A stretch of DNA of 64,000 bases, taken from positions 69,797,186 to 69,861,185 of the forward strand of contig NC_092805.1 in NCBI RefSeq assembly GCF_040954645.1. Direction: 5' to 3'. The notes beneath the pieces are model-generated. The model did no database searches, had not been told where the DNA came from, and saw only the letters and a list, made by a program, of their open reading frames with translations. The stretch comes from Diabrotica undecimpunctata (lineage: Eukaryota; Arthropoda; Insecta; Coleoptera; Chrysomelidae). Positions within the stretch are counted from its first letter, which is position 1; each line of letters begins with the position of its first letter. The translations under genes were made by a program, and so were the position numbers. This document shows positions 31,985 to 44,290 of this stretch, in pieces.

Positions 31985-32336
31985 TTCTGTGTTATCAATA
32001 AATAATGACAATTATGTTAATGACAGCTCTGAATTAAAAAATAAAGATTTGCACGTACAATCCCAAAGAATAGTTTTAAATATGTATGAGTGTTTGAAAA
32101 AAGAAAATATTGGGATGGCTGATAATGCAATTGTTTCGAGAATTCATGTATTAAAAAAATCGGGTATAAGACGATATATACAATTATTAAATTAGGCACA
32201 GTTACAGATCATTCCTTAAAACGAAAGCGACCAAATAAAAAATTGGGTAGGATTGACACTGCTGCAAAAGACGTTATTCAGCGAACAGTTTACAATTTTA
32301 CAGGCACACTGACGATTCTTTTCAGTCCTTCTAATT
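31985..32336 (+). pseudogene. Tc1/mariner-type transposase N-terminal fragment
   Basis: The plus strand reads a helix-turn-helix-like segment (QSQRIVLNMYECLKKENIGM, SRIHVLKKSGI). After a shift it reads KRKRPNKKLGRIDTAAKDVIQRTVYNF. The layout (HTH, basic linker, DxxxKDxIxRxVxxFY) matches the N-terminus of the family seen at 9359. Nothing of the catalytic domain follows. Confidence 0.6.
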
Positions 32337-32670
32337 AATTTCTTTACAGCTATCGCGATGCATCTTGAACACTAGTATTCATTATTATACAGTGTGTCGC
32401 ATTTAAGATGAAGACAACTCTATATATCAGCTACTAAAATACATACAGATTTGACATTTTGCACAGTCATACATGTTGTTAGTGCACATTTTTTTAAGAT
32501 AGTCATCTGAAATTTAAGTTGTTCCACTTATTGTAAACGCACATACCAAATTTCATGACAAAATTCGCAATTTTAGTTTTTCAGTATTATTTGTAATCTC
32601 GATCCTAAATCTACAATTGGCTGTCTAAAGATGCATCTCGGGACAGCCAACTGTCCGTTTTAGAATCCTG

Positions 32671-32935
32671 ACTACAATTGAAGAGCTTATTTCCAAAGTG
32701 TCTTACATCCATATAATGAAATCCATGAAATTACCGATTTTCATACAAATTTAACATACAAATTATACAATTTTACAATTTTCATATGCACTTTTAAATG
32801 GTAAATAAGAAGTTGTTTTGGTACATATAACTTTATTCTAGACTTGAAGAAATCTATAAAGTTTAAAAAAAGAAAATTTAAAAAATCGAAATTTTGGATT
32901 TAAGACACTGGAAATAAGCTCTTCAATTAATGAAA
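32671..32935. repeat. Inverted-repeat hairpin (possible MITE)
   Basis: CAATTGAAGAGCTTATTTCC near 32674 is mirrored by GGAAATAAGCTCTTCAATTA near 32912, with adjoining GTGTCTTA/TAAGACAC. The span is about 265 bp. Sequence from 32340 to 34843 otherwise holds no recognisable gene. Confidence 0.65.
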
Positions 32936-34843
32936 AAAGTAAAAGTGCGAATTTTGACATAAAACTTTGTTATGTGGGGTTAAAATAATATTTGGAACAT
33001 CTTTTCCAAATAACTTTTTCAGATATCTCTAACTCGAAGCAAAATATTGAAGATTCACCCTGTTTGTGCATTAACAGTAGGCCGTGTTTAAAAATTAAAT
33101 TTCAATTGACTATCTTAATTGCTGGATAGACAATGTTTTAAAATTTTCTGACAGAATGAGCCATTATTTACAGATAATTGTAAAAAAATATTATGGTTTA
33201 TGTAAAAACTAAATAATAAGTCCAATATTCTTATAAATCACTAAAATTAACAAGCTTTAATTTGAAAGAATTAATTTGTTATTTATTCGGTGTTGTGAGC
33301 CCGCTCCCATTTGAAAAAAAAACTGATTCTGTCCTTTGAAGAGTCCTATTCAAAAATGCCCCGTTTAAACAAATCGAAGGTTGAAGGGTGCCGGACATTT
33401 TTGCCGGAAACAATTCAAATTCAAAAGATCACCTTTTTCTGCTACGGAAAATATTGCTCCGATTTCTCACCAAAATCAATGTTGATACTTTAGTTTAGAT
33501 ACTCTTGAATCTCAAAAATACTCATTTACATATTTTTCAAGCCTCGAAAATGCATATTAGGTATCGCATTTTTCGGATTTTAAATCGCTTATATCTCCAA
33601 AACTATTAACTTTTGAGAAAAATGACATAGATCTTATTTAGAGTCACCCAAAAACCTAAAAAATATTTTTTGGAGCACAAAAGGTGATATTTTGAATTTG
33701 TTTAAAAAATTGTTTAAACAATTTCTGCCCAAAAATTGAGAAATTTTCCTGAATATAATTATGTAAAAATTAATAAAAATTATATGATTTTTCTTGAAAT
33801 ATGCGTTTGATAACTGATCCCTTTTCTTAATTTCCACGCCAATGGTCGGCATCGACATCAAAGAACCTCAAAAGCCGACGCTTGGCAAATTGACAATGGA
33901 AAAAGTATAACAATGTTAGAAGTAGAGTTAGTTATTAAGATACTACCGAACTGTAAACTTATAAATAAATATATGTATATAAATTCGAACCGCTCGTTTT
34001 ATTTAATCTCGCTACAATATCATCGTTATTTTTAGAACAACGTTTCAAAGCTAAGCCAACTTCGCTTTTTTAATTTTATTGCAAAGAAATAAAATATTTT
34101 TTTTTATAACTTTTTTTTGCAGGTATCTTAATGCTTTTATTAAGTAAACATATTTAAAATATAACATAAAGTATCATTTAGCATTTATTGAAACAGGAAT
34201 CCACGATTTTTGCTTAGTAGATAAATCAGATATCGAAATAGATATCCATTTTAGACCAAAGATATGTCTCTTACAATATTCTCATTGTTTAATTTTTCAT
34301 TTGGTTTGATATTTACTCAATACATTATTAAGTTTATTTAGCCTTAGGCAAATATATAAACATCCTGTATATTTAACACTTTTCTGTCTAATGGATGCGT
34401 GATCAAAGCGGCGAGGATTATTTTCCTGCCTTGATTTACTTTATGGGCGATTACATGCTTGGCAGATTTTTTCAGAACTTGACCAATTGATGTGTGGCAA
34501 ATAAAATTGCTAGGTATTATCTTAAGAGTTATGTTTTATCGTATAGATTCGTTTTAGATGCTTGTTCAAATAGAAAATTATGCTGCAATTGTTTAAAACT
34601 CTTTCGGCCAGAGCAATATATCACGTGCACGAACATCGTGAGAAACTTCCCTGCTGAAAATGATTTATGTACCTTTCTTGCTGACGTACGTTCATTTGGG
34701 GGATGAAAGTATCGTAATCTACTTCATATTCTTCTAGTAATTTTTTAATACGTTACGCAATAAATGTTAAATTTTATAATTGTATTATACTTGTATTTTA
34801 ACCTGTATTGTGAACAATATGTAAAAGTAGACTTATAGATAAA

Positions 34844-37800
34844 TATCCGTACCTCAGAAGGTACGAATAATGAAAATAAAAGAGCGAAAATAAAAATTAT
34901 TTTTAGTGTTATGTAGTATTTTCCATTTAATACATTAAATTTTATTTAGCAAATTCTTCTCAAACTAAATGTTAATAATGATTATTGTTCTTTTTTACCA
35001 CTAAAAAGAATTTTTTTTAAATACTACTACTACTACTTTTTGGAAAAAATGGGCTTAACACATTTTTCCACTAAAAAATAAATTTTTGACCGTGACTTAA
35101 TGTTAATTTTGCCACCTATCTTATGGCAAAGACGGAGCTCTATTATGAAAAATATCATACCTATTTTACAGAATTAAGTTAATGTTTGGATATACAGAAT
35201 TAAAAATATTATACGGAAGTGTTTGTAACAGAACCATTAATACGAGTACTATAAAAAAACTTCTTAAAAATTCGAAATAAAAAAACAGAAATGGTTGTAA
35301 CGCAACTGTATTGTTGTAAAAAAATTAACAGTAACTTTTTAAAGTACACAAAAAATAATAATTAAAAACTAAACAAATGCAGGCTACTGCCGCTAATAAT
35401 CAGTAATCTGAATTGTGTCTTTATGCACTAGAATCTGCAAAAATTGGTGATACCTCGTTGGAACCCACTTTAGCAGCTTTTAAAGATCATTGAATTTTTT
35501 AATACTTATAGGATTTAAGGTATATATCAAAGAAACCTGAGCATTTTCTATAGATTGATTATTTCTTCTACCCTTATCTTCGGTTAAACTCTACACTCTA
35601 AAATTCCAAATCGAAGTCTGTTTTAAATTACAGAATCCCAAGTTTTTTGTCTGAATTGCATACATACTGTTTGTGATATTAAAAATTTTTCGTTATTCTC
35701 AGTATCCTTTTTATTTCGAAACGGTGAATCGCAAGAATTGTACAGTTTATTAAAGTCTTTAAAATTAGAAGTTGTCATTTTATACACTTAGAAATCTTTG
35801 TTTTTTCTGGAAATTCTAACCAACTGTAACCAATCCCATGGAGTAATAATTTGAAAACTAGGACATTTTTTAGCTTCTTGTTCTATAACTGAGTATATAC
35901 TGTCTACCTCCATGTGCGTATACCCTCGCAAAAGAAATTTGTGAGTGATTTCTTTTACATGCAGTCGAAAGTAGATAAAAGTAGCACATAATTATTTGTA
36001 AATTTCGGTTTTGGGATAGGCAATTATCGGTCTAAATATTAACCGAAGTTGTGCTTTGAGGTAACGAATAAATGTATTGGACCAAGCATGAGGCCATTTT
36101 GGTTCCATCTCGGTCAGCAATTGGTTTATACCGCATTAGACAGTTCGCCTGTGTTGCGTTGAATCATAAATTGTATAATTAAAACACCAGAGTTTTAGAC
36201 TGTAAACACTTTGAGAATTAGTTAGCTTTGGACAAGGAAGACATTTTTGTAAATCTATCATTAAAACTTTTTGTCCAGGGTTATTGATGGACATCTCCTT
36301 GTCTATCTTTTTCAAGTTGTACTGTCTATCGGCCTGTAACAAATGAACATTATACTGTAATGTTTCTCGTTCAGCTTAAAACTTTCACTGTCTTAGATTG
36401 ATTAGAAATTCATCACATTTATCACAAGTATCTTTTGAAGGAACAGCAAATGATAAATTAAATTCTGTAATAAAAATGTGATTGAAAAGCCATTCTTTGC
36501 CTACTTCGTCCGAAGGAATGTTTTTCAAATCATATTATTTCTTAAACATCCTAAACATTATAACGTAGAAATATTTAAGTAGCTTTCTAGATAATATGTT
36601 CGTTATCTTTCTTAGACTATAATGTGATTCTTCACGGGGATAGGCCGTCATATGCTCAAGAATCCTATCCTTTACCTCATTCTTTACTTTATTTATAGAT
36701 GGCTGCTTTCCTCTTTTGTCACATTCTACAACTCTACGTGTTTGAATTTTTTTAAGTGCACAACAAAAGATTGAGAAATATTTAGAGTACGCAAAAAGAA
36801 CTTGACTTACTGCCGACTTGAAATCTCTTTCTTTCAATAGTAAAAAATATTTCCATGGTATTTTCCAGCTCGAGCATCTGTTCGTTCTCTTTTTCTTTAG
36901 ATACACGTTTTTTTTAAGACAAGAACATAAAAACTGTCCTTTTTGATCTATTGTTGTCCTATGATTCCAAAATTGATGGTGAATTTGTACTCTCTGGGGA
37001 CCTAAGATGTTTTCATTACATTTTAAACGGCAGTTTCTACAAGTTTCTCGCACAATCCTTTCCTTTATAGTCTTTTTAGTCTTGGAAGATTTATATTGTT
37101 GCCATCCTCTTCTTTTTTTGTTCGTTTCGTTTCCACGTACATAGTTTCATTTCTTAAACGTTCCTTTTCTTTGCTTTGATGATCGGCTTTCATGAACTCT
37201 TTTTCATTTACATCTTTAATCTAATTTTTGGTTTAAAAATCATTGTCAGTAGGTACTCAAGTTAATGATAGAAACAAATGAACTTTCCGAATATTTAAAT
37301 AGATTTTCCTCGTCTTGGTCTATGGTACTTGTAGACAGATTGAGTTCCAGTGGTAGTTGCTTAATCTCGATAATAAGCACACTGCTACTTAAGGAAGGTA
37401 TGCCTTTAGGTAGATCTAAAATAACAGCAGATGCATTTAGCTGAATTTCAGTTGTATCCGCCTGTACTCCTTACAGCCATAGCCTCGTCAGAATTCTGCT
37501 TCTCAAGGTAGTCTAAAACAATAAAAATAAAGATGTACAGGTAAAAACAAGAAATACATTGACAAGAGCTTTGAGATTTATTTCTTTTACTTTTCTAAAA
37601 TAATAATATCAGTTGTTATAAATGACTGCGTATCTTAAATAACAAGAAAAAAAATAATTTAGATTTTTTTTATTTTAAATTTGTTAGGTATAACTTTTCT
37701 ATTAAATGGCGTACGAATGTTAAAGATCATCACAGTAAATTCAAAACATTTGTCTTTAAAATGTAGTTAAACTCTTTATTTAGCACTCAAAATACTTACG

Positions 37801-38191
37801 TTTACTAGAAATATTTTCCACTAATGAAGATCCATTTTTCACGTTTTCTTTATTGTTCAGCGCAAGCTGAAGAATTCTATACGACTTAAAAAATGTGGCA
37901 CCAGTGTTTAAAAGTGACAACATGCGCTTTAATGCACTGCAAACAGCGAACTGTATTGTACTATGTAATTTACATCTCAACAATCACACATTTACCAAAT
38001 TTTAAAACATTGTGGACTTGTGGAAAGTTTTGCTCTAAGCGCAATATGGACTTAATACTGTTCATAAAAGGTTATTTTGGCCAATTTCAGTCGAAACAGC
38101 CAATGGCAAACACCAGTGAATAGAGCGGAAAATTTTAAGCCTAATGAGCCAAAAAAGTAAAAAACTAAAATTTTGCTCTGAGGTACGGATA
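34844..38191 (-). mobile_element. Decayed DNA transposon with about 15-bp terminal inverted repeats
   Basis: TATCCGTACCTCAGA at 34844-34858 is repeated in inverse at 38177-38191, both bounded by TA. Between them the minus strand carries the remains of one protein gene (about 35400-37180). No known superfamily is assigned. A TA duplication and 3.3 kb length would fit several TIR groups. Confidence 0.6.
35400..37180 (-). pseudogene. Probable transposase of a widespread uncharacterised insect repeat family
   Basis: The longest intact part (37053-36535) reads RETCRNCRLKCNENI, then a basic Cys-containing region, then KRGKQPSINKVKNEVKDRILEHMTA and PREESHYSLR. A Lys/Arg-rich lead (NETNKKRRGWQQYKSS) precedes it to about 37150. 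Further pieces downstream (DKEMSINNPGQKVLMIDLQKCLPCPKL; TEMEPKWPHAWSNTF) are in shifted frames with many stops. The CxxC-xxKC start followed by an FPRxxSHY-like motif recurs in a repeat-associated insect family that I remember only as uncharacterised. Its place between inverted repeats suggests transposase. Catalytic residues could not be assigned. Confidence 0.5.
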
Positions 38192-39230
38192 TAGAGTTTA
38201 CGAGGTAACAAGAAATTAGAATCACTTGGCATTAACTTTTGCTTATAATTTACTTCTACTGATGAGCTTAATATGTTTCTCGTTTAATATACAAACAAAT
38301 AAAAAAGAGCACTTTCCTTTGCTTATATTTTTTCGTGAACATTTTTTAACTGTATTAATATGTACCTGTCGGCTAGCCAATCTGAAGATTTTGATTGACT
38401 GATGATAACATTGCTAATTTGCGATGGCACGTATAGTTGCGGTAAGAAATATAGTACAACCAACGAATATAGACTTATTTAAGATATAGTGCACCGGCTT
38501 GTTGTTCTGGTAATTAAATATTTAATTAAAAATATTTATTTTTTACTTAGTAAAGCCGTTATACCGTATACCGTTAAAGCCGAACTTATCGTATGTGCTA
38601 AAATTAATTTTGACCATTTTTTATTGACATTTCACCTTACAGGGACACTCCCTCTTACCGCAAGCATGCAATGATAACTGATGTAGACTAGATTTTGTAA
38701 ATAATCTTGTCGTTATTAGAATTATTAACTTTATAAAAACCGAGTTAAATTTAACATAAACGTATTGAAGTAAACAAATTTTAAAATTAACAAAAAATGC
38801 AAGCATGTCTCCGCTGTTTTTATATAATATCGTAAACATGGGTTACTTTGGCTCTGGGATTCTTTCTACAGCGTTTATTAGTCATTACCGCTGGAAATAA
38901 GTTCATGATACTCCCATGGGAAATATATAAAATGTTAAAAGGCATGCAAAGCTGTTTCCGGATGATATCACTCGATAGAAAACTGCATTAAACATATTTT
39001 CTTTAGCAATAATATTTCAAGGAATTATTGTGTTGTATGAAAACTTTTATTAGTAGTTATTTCAATTGGATGTACATAATTTGTATCCTGTACTTGAATT
39101 TTTAACAACAATAATTAAAAAAGAAAGTAAAAATAATAAACTAATTAGTAGAGGATTATCTACATGCTACTTAATATTCTTTAAAATCATTATCAGCCAA
39201 GATATTGAAGGGAATAGACGTTTAATTTTT
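38192..39230. other. Non-coding sequence upstream of the MMP pseudogene
   Basis: No gene, MITE or repeat was recognised apart from scattered AT-rich tracts. Confidence 0.4.
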
Positions 39231-41295
39231 ATGCTAACATTCACAAGTGTGTTTTGCAACGATTTCTCTAAAAAAGACGCTATTGTATACCTAAAAAAAT
39301 ATAAACAAAATATCGATAATACGACAGATTTCTCCAATTTGTTAATTACCTTCCAAGAAAGGTATAATTTTATAGTGGATGGATTGCTTAATAATGCAAC
39401 AATAAAATTTATGCGCCACCTGCGTTGTCAACATAGTGATAACGAATTTAGAGTAAGTTCTCCATGGCAGAAACATCACCTGCGATGGTATTTTCCTCAA
39501 AAACGGTTGAGGCACAAAAAAATGCAGAAATGGCTTTTCAGATGTGGCAAAATGTTTCAGACTTAACATTCACAATGGTTACAAATCCTACTCTAGATTC
39601 TCCTAATATTACCATAGCTATGGTTAGAAAAACTCATTATTCTAGATCAAATTATATTGGTAATGATAAGTGTCCGACTATAGTAGGTCACGGTGTTTTA
39701 GGACATTCATATTTTCCTGATCCCACCGGTACATGTAGAGAAATCCATTTAGATATTGATAAGTCCTGGCATTTTGGAAATGATTCTAATATACCCGAAG
39801 GCCGTACTAGTTTTCTTATGGTATTGGCTCATGAAATTGGACATGCTCTCAGCATTGGTCATAGTGATACTCCAAATGCTAGGATGTATAATGTCTATCA
39901 GAATAAGATTAGTGTTTTACATGATGATGATATAAATGTAGTACAATATCTATATGGGGCTAAAAATAAAAATAAATATGCCACAATCCCAAAGCTACAA
40001 CACCAGCAACTACAAAACCTACAGCGCGTAAGCAACCGATTGGACCAAGGCATACAACAACAACAGCTAGCTCAATAACGTCAAGACCTACAACTCAAAA
40101 GCAGCCGATCCTAAAAAAATTGTGTGACGTTTCCGATTTTATGTTTCTAGCCACTGCTCCAGAATTCTCAAATTACCGATTATATATTGCTCATGATAAT
40201 TTTATATGGAAACTAGACTTGAACGAAATGATTATTCCATCTCAACCTGAATTTCTTGCTGATTATATTCCTACAGAATTACGTCAATATAATGAAAAAG
40301 ACAGTAAAGATTCCATTTCACGTACAAATCGTCTATGTATCTGTTTATACGTATTTCGCTTTAATAAAGCTCATCAGAACAGTTATTCATAGGCGTTCTC
40401 AACGTAAAAAATAGATCTTTTCTGTCTTTGGGAAGCAACGATAAAATGGCTTCGAAACGGACGCAATAGCGACATCTGATATTAAATCCGTAAAATAGTT
40501 TCGAAACACAATTCAGATTTCTGCTTTAATCTGAACCTTCTATAAATGCAAGGTATAACAGACGTTGATAAAGATGTTAATTGTTTAATGTAATGTGATG
40601 TAATGTTTTCATTTTATTCGGATCTACTTTGTATGAGTACAAGAAACCAATTCGCTAACGATTTCTGCTTAGTTGAGGAGACATGTCGTGAAATGCAAAT
40701 TTTAGATTCCCCATGTCTCTATTAACATCTTTATCAACGTCTGTTATACCTTGCATTTAGAGAAGGTTCAGATTAAAGCAGAAATCTGAATTGTGTTTCG
40801 AAACTATTTTACGGATTTACGTCAATACACTTTACAACACATTTTTCAAACAACAAACGGTGATTTGGTTACAGTTGTGTCTCCAAACAAATATTTCTCA
40901 GCATCATTCCCTAGTAATCAATCTATCGATAATTTTCCACTTAATATACCTACCCAATAAGGCTCACATCAATGCTATTTTTTAATCAAATGCTGGGAGG
41001 TCCTATATATTTGTCATATATAGAATTTTCTGATGATTTTACTAGCGAGTTACAGAGAGGACAGATAAAAGACATATTTCCTGGAATACCTGAAGATATT
41101 TCTCTCGCACTTCGATGGATTGATGGCCATATTTACTTTTTCCGTCAAAACGCTTACTATAAATTTAATGAATTTACAAGAAAAGTTGTTATGGCTGGAG
41201 AATTTAGCTGGAATCTATTTGGAGTGCCCTGTCCAAACGAAAATATCTTACAACTAAAAACTCTAATATCTAAACTTGTATCTGTATATAATTAA
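39231..41295 (+). pseudogene. Matrix metalloproteinase (MMP) pseudogene or retrocopy
   Basis: A Met at 39231 starts a short signal-like stretch and a propeptide with a cysteine-switch-like MRHLRCQHSD (family: PRCGxxD) at about 39411. A frameshift at about 39497 precedes the catalytic domain (SSKTVEAQKNAEMAFQMWQNVSDLTF), with the zinc site HEIGHALSIGH at about 39830-39860 and the Met-turn ARMYN. A second shift at about 39975 leads into a Thr/Pro hinge (KATTPATTKPTARKQP) and hemopexin repeats (LYIAHDNFIWKLD; HIFQTTNGDLVTVVSPNKYF; DIFPGIPEDISLALRW, HIYFFRQNAYYKF). A 527-bp insertion (40290-40816) and a shift at about 40960 break it further. No introns are visible, so a retrocopy is possible. An AATAAA lies at about 41325. 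MMPs cut extracellular matrix; this copy cannot make a whole enzyme. Confidence 0.85.
40290..40816. mobile_element. Foldback insertion in the MMP hemopexin domain
   Basis: TTACGTCAATA at 40279-40289 and 40817-40827 is an 11-bp duplication that restores one reading frame when the insert is removed. The insert has about 96-bp inverted arms (40486-40582 and 40721-40815, ATCCGTAAAATAGTTTCGAA and its complement) around a loop, plus about 195 bp of non-inverted sequence on its left. Confidence 0.85.
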
Positions 41296-41632
41296 ATTTT
41301 AATAGTAAATAGATGTATTTTTAAATAATAAAATACTTTTTTTTGCTATACGTTGTTTTTAATCCACCAGGTATACACGCTAATCATCGAACGTGATGGT
41401 GACGCTAGTCTGCACGCGATCGCATTACGGTTTACAATTTTTATTTTAAAAATAAATTGTTAATCCTAACCGTTTTTAGAAAATTACGTCTTTAACTTAT
41501 ATTTACATAAACTAGTAGTAGATTTTATGCCAACCCTTTATACCCATACAAATCCGTAAATTTCATACCATCCTTTATTACCAAACAACCACATACATTT
41601 TTTTTTATACCAATTATCGGCTAGTGTAATTA

Positions 41633-41712
41633 ATGTGGCTCCGTGGGTCAGCGACATGCGTTTCTAAATTTAAAGCTAGGAGACGACAGATCGAATCCCA
41701 CGGAAGGAAGAC
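41633..41712 (+). repeat. tRNA-like (SINE-type) sequence
   Basis: A box-A-like GGGTCAGCGACATGC is followed by a box-B-like GATCGAATCC about 45 bp later (41689-41698). A CCGTGGG/CCCACGG pair closes the unit, but the T-stem does not form, so it is not a functional tRNA. Confidence 0.45.
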
Positions 41713-41824
41713 TTTTTTATTTAATAATTTGGATTAAAATCGTCTTTAGATAGTGAATAATTTGTAGCTAAAAATAAAGTTAAATAGTTAAATATAAAAA
41801 TAAATTGCATGATCGTAAACTGTA

Positions 41825-41941
41825 ACGTCACACGTTCTCTCTCACACTCATTAATTTTCCATGACGTCACACGTTCTCTCTCGCACTCATTGATTTCCTA
41901 TGACGCCACACGTTCTCTCTCGCACTCATTAATTTCCCTAT
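41825..41941. repeat. 39-bp tandem repeat, three copies
   Basis: The unit ACGTCACACGTTCTCTCTCG starts at 41825, 41864 and 41903, each followed by CACTCATT and an AT-rich end, with a few substitutions. Confidence 0.9.
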
Positions 41942-42899
41942 CCCGCACAGAACCGGCATACCTAATCTACTTACGGGGGCTTTAAATGCAAATAAGTAGT
42001 TAGTGTATGTGACTGAATATAAAAAAATGTAAAACATGCAGCATTTCCGTTTTACACCGTACATATTATATATAATATAAGCATTTTTGAGTTTGGTTAT
42101 AATAATTTTAATTGGTATTTCGTTTGATCTTGATTTCGCCTATTAGAAACTTACTCAGAAAATAAACAGGAATCTTTCCGCTGATGCGGACAAGAGACCG
42201 ATTTTGTGAGAATCATATCACTCTTCGATGAACCGCAATAGCAGTTGATGTCATTGTTGTAATCATAAAGAATTTTGTAACATCGGGAATTTGTAAAGTG
42301 TAGTAGTCGAAAGAATCGAGAAGCAGATTGAGTTCGGAACGAGAAAGATGGGTGATAGTTCCAAAAAACCGGCAAAAATTCTCGTTTAATTTTATGAGTT
42401 AGGGTGAATTTATCTCAAAATGCTATTTGGCAGTCTTTGTTTAGTAAGTTAGTTAATCACCGATTTGTTGGATGCTGTATTCCATGCAAAGGGATTTGAA
42501 AAACAGCGTTTCCAAGGGTTTAATAGTTCCACATGGTTTTAAGTTAAAACTAAGTGGCCGAGTTTTGATGAATACATATTGCTATCATTAAGATAACATG
42601 AAGTTATGATGTTTGACCTTCCCAAGATTTGTCCAGTTTCCATCTCGTATGAGTCTAATCCAATCATTTGAAGTTTGTCTCCAATTCCAAGGTATTAAAC
42701 TTTCTTAATAACTTAAAAAGACATAATCAGCCAGTGAAGTAAAACAGCTTTTGTTAATTTTTTTAAGAAAAACAAACATTTTTTTTAATATACTAGATTT
42801 GCTTTCATGACAAACTAAACAATTATAAATAAATATAAATTTTATGGATCAGCTAATTATCATATTTTAGTTTTCCTTTAAATAAAGTTCTTTTTCTTT

Positions 42900-44290
42900 T
42901 TATGTAGACATGACTATGTCTGTTTTTCAATGTACGTCCAGTAAGTTGTCGTTCCATCGTTTTCGTGGTCTTCTTACTGATCGTCTTCCTATTGGAGAAC
43001 CGTCTCTTGTCATCTTTACTATTCTATTTATTGTCATTCGGCTTTTATGATCGTTTCATTCTTACCCAGTTCTTGATGTTCTCCACTTTGAATCTACGTC
43101 GTATATCTGTACTTCTAGCTCTGTCCCATAGTGTCTTCCCATCAATCTTTTTAAGTGTTCATCTCTGCTGTTTCTAACATCCTTTTTTCCTCTCTGTGTC
43201 AGGTCGTGTTTCTGCCGCGTATGTTATTGTTGGTATTATGACTATTTTGTAAAATCTGTTATCTATTATCTGACATTCCAGCTCCAATTTACATCTACAG
43301 TAAATTTGCTGTTGTAACCATGCATTTTGTGTTTTTCGGGAAATTAACATGTTAAATTTTCTGGTGGTTATATTAAATTGGTGCAGCATACGTTGTAAAT
43401 TATCTTCATTTTGAGAGAGTAGTATTGCGTTGTCTGGATAGCAGATTATTTTAAGGTCTTTTTATCCTATTTGGTATCCTTTTTTAGTTCTTACTTTTTT
43501 ATTATTTTATTCATAATTAGGTTGAACAATAGAGGACAGGGAGGAATCTCCCTGTCTTATCTCATTACCAGCTTGAATAGGGTCTGTTAGTTCTTCTTCT
43601 CCTTTTACTTTTATTGTGTTGTTTTGGTAAATATTTTCGATTTTTTTGATTATTCCTAGAGGTATCTTTCTTGCGCGCAATAAATACATAACGTTTTTAA
43701 ATTGACCCAATCAAATGCATTCTTAAGGATTACGAAACGTAGATATAAATATGTTGTGTTCTATGTACTCTTGCACTTGCTTTATTATAAATATAAAGTC
43801 GGTGCATGATCTTCTAGACCCGAAACCTTGTTATTCTTCTGGTAGTGTTATTTGTTGCAAATTTCATTCAGTTGATTTGTTATTACTTTGGTTGTTAATT
43901 TTAGTGTTGTATTTATTAAATTAATTCCTGTGTAATTTTCTGGGTCCGATTGGTTTCCCCTTTTGAAGATGGGTATTAGGATGCTTGATCCTCATTCATT
44001 AGGAATTCTGTTTTGTTCTATTATTTTTTGGATTCTTCCTTCTCAATATTTATTTCTTTATTTGTCTTCACATCTGGTGTTGGTGGTTCATTATCGTCAC
44101 CTTTAGCAAATAGGGATCGAAAGTAGTCTACTTATGTTTCCTTTCGAATGTCTCTTGTTTTTCTTGTTTTGCTTTATTCCGGGTATTATTTCATTGCCCG
44201 TTCAAGCGTTAAAATCCCCCAATATTATCATCTTCCCTCTGACTTGATCTACCACTTGTTGTAATTGGTTCATAAAACCCTTGTTGATTG
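42900..44290 (-). pseudogene. Decayed LINE ORF2 (minus)
   Basis: The minus strand reads, from 44100 down, SILIPIFKRGNQSDPENY (RT domain 1), IIKKIENIYQNN, RQGD (43710-43507), then TITYAAETRPDTERKKGC (43250-43174). Frames are shifted and interspersed with stops. It is related to the LINE at 24697-26335. RT motif C was not found intact. Confidence 0.7.

Larger units (their letters stand above)
41296..42899. other. Non-coding region with small repeats
   Basis: Apart from the SINE-like piece and the 39-bp tandem repeats listed separately, no gene was recognised. Confidence 0.4.

Noticed and set aside
34494..34706. 70-codon Cys-containing open frame
   Set aside because: No family signature, in AT-rich decayed DNA; chance frame.
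38360..38412. CTGAAGA and CTGATGATAAC near each other on the plus strand
   Set aside because: No helix II and no GAAA core, so not a ribozyme.
41633..41712. Functional tRNA gene
   Set aside because: Box A/B-like elements are present but T-stem and anticodon stem do not form; better read as SINE-like.
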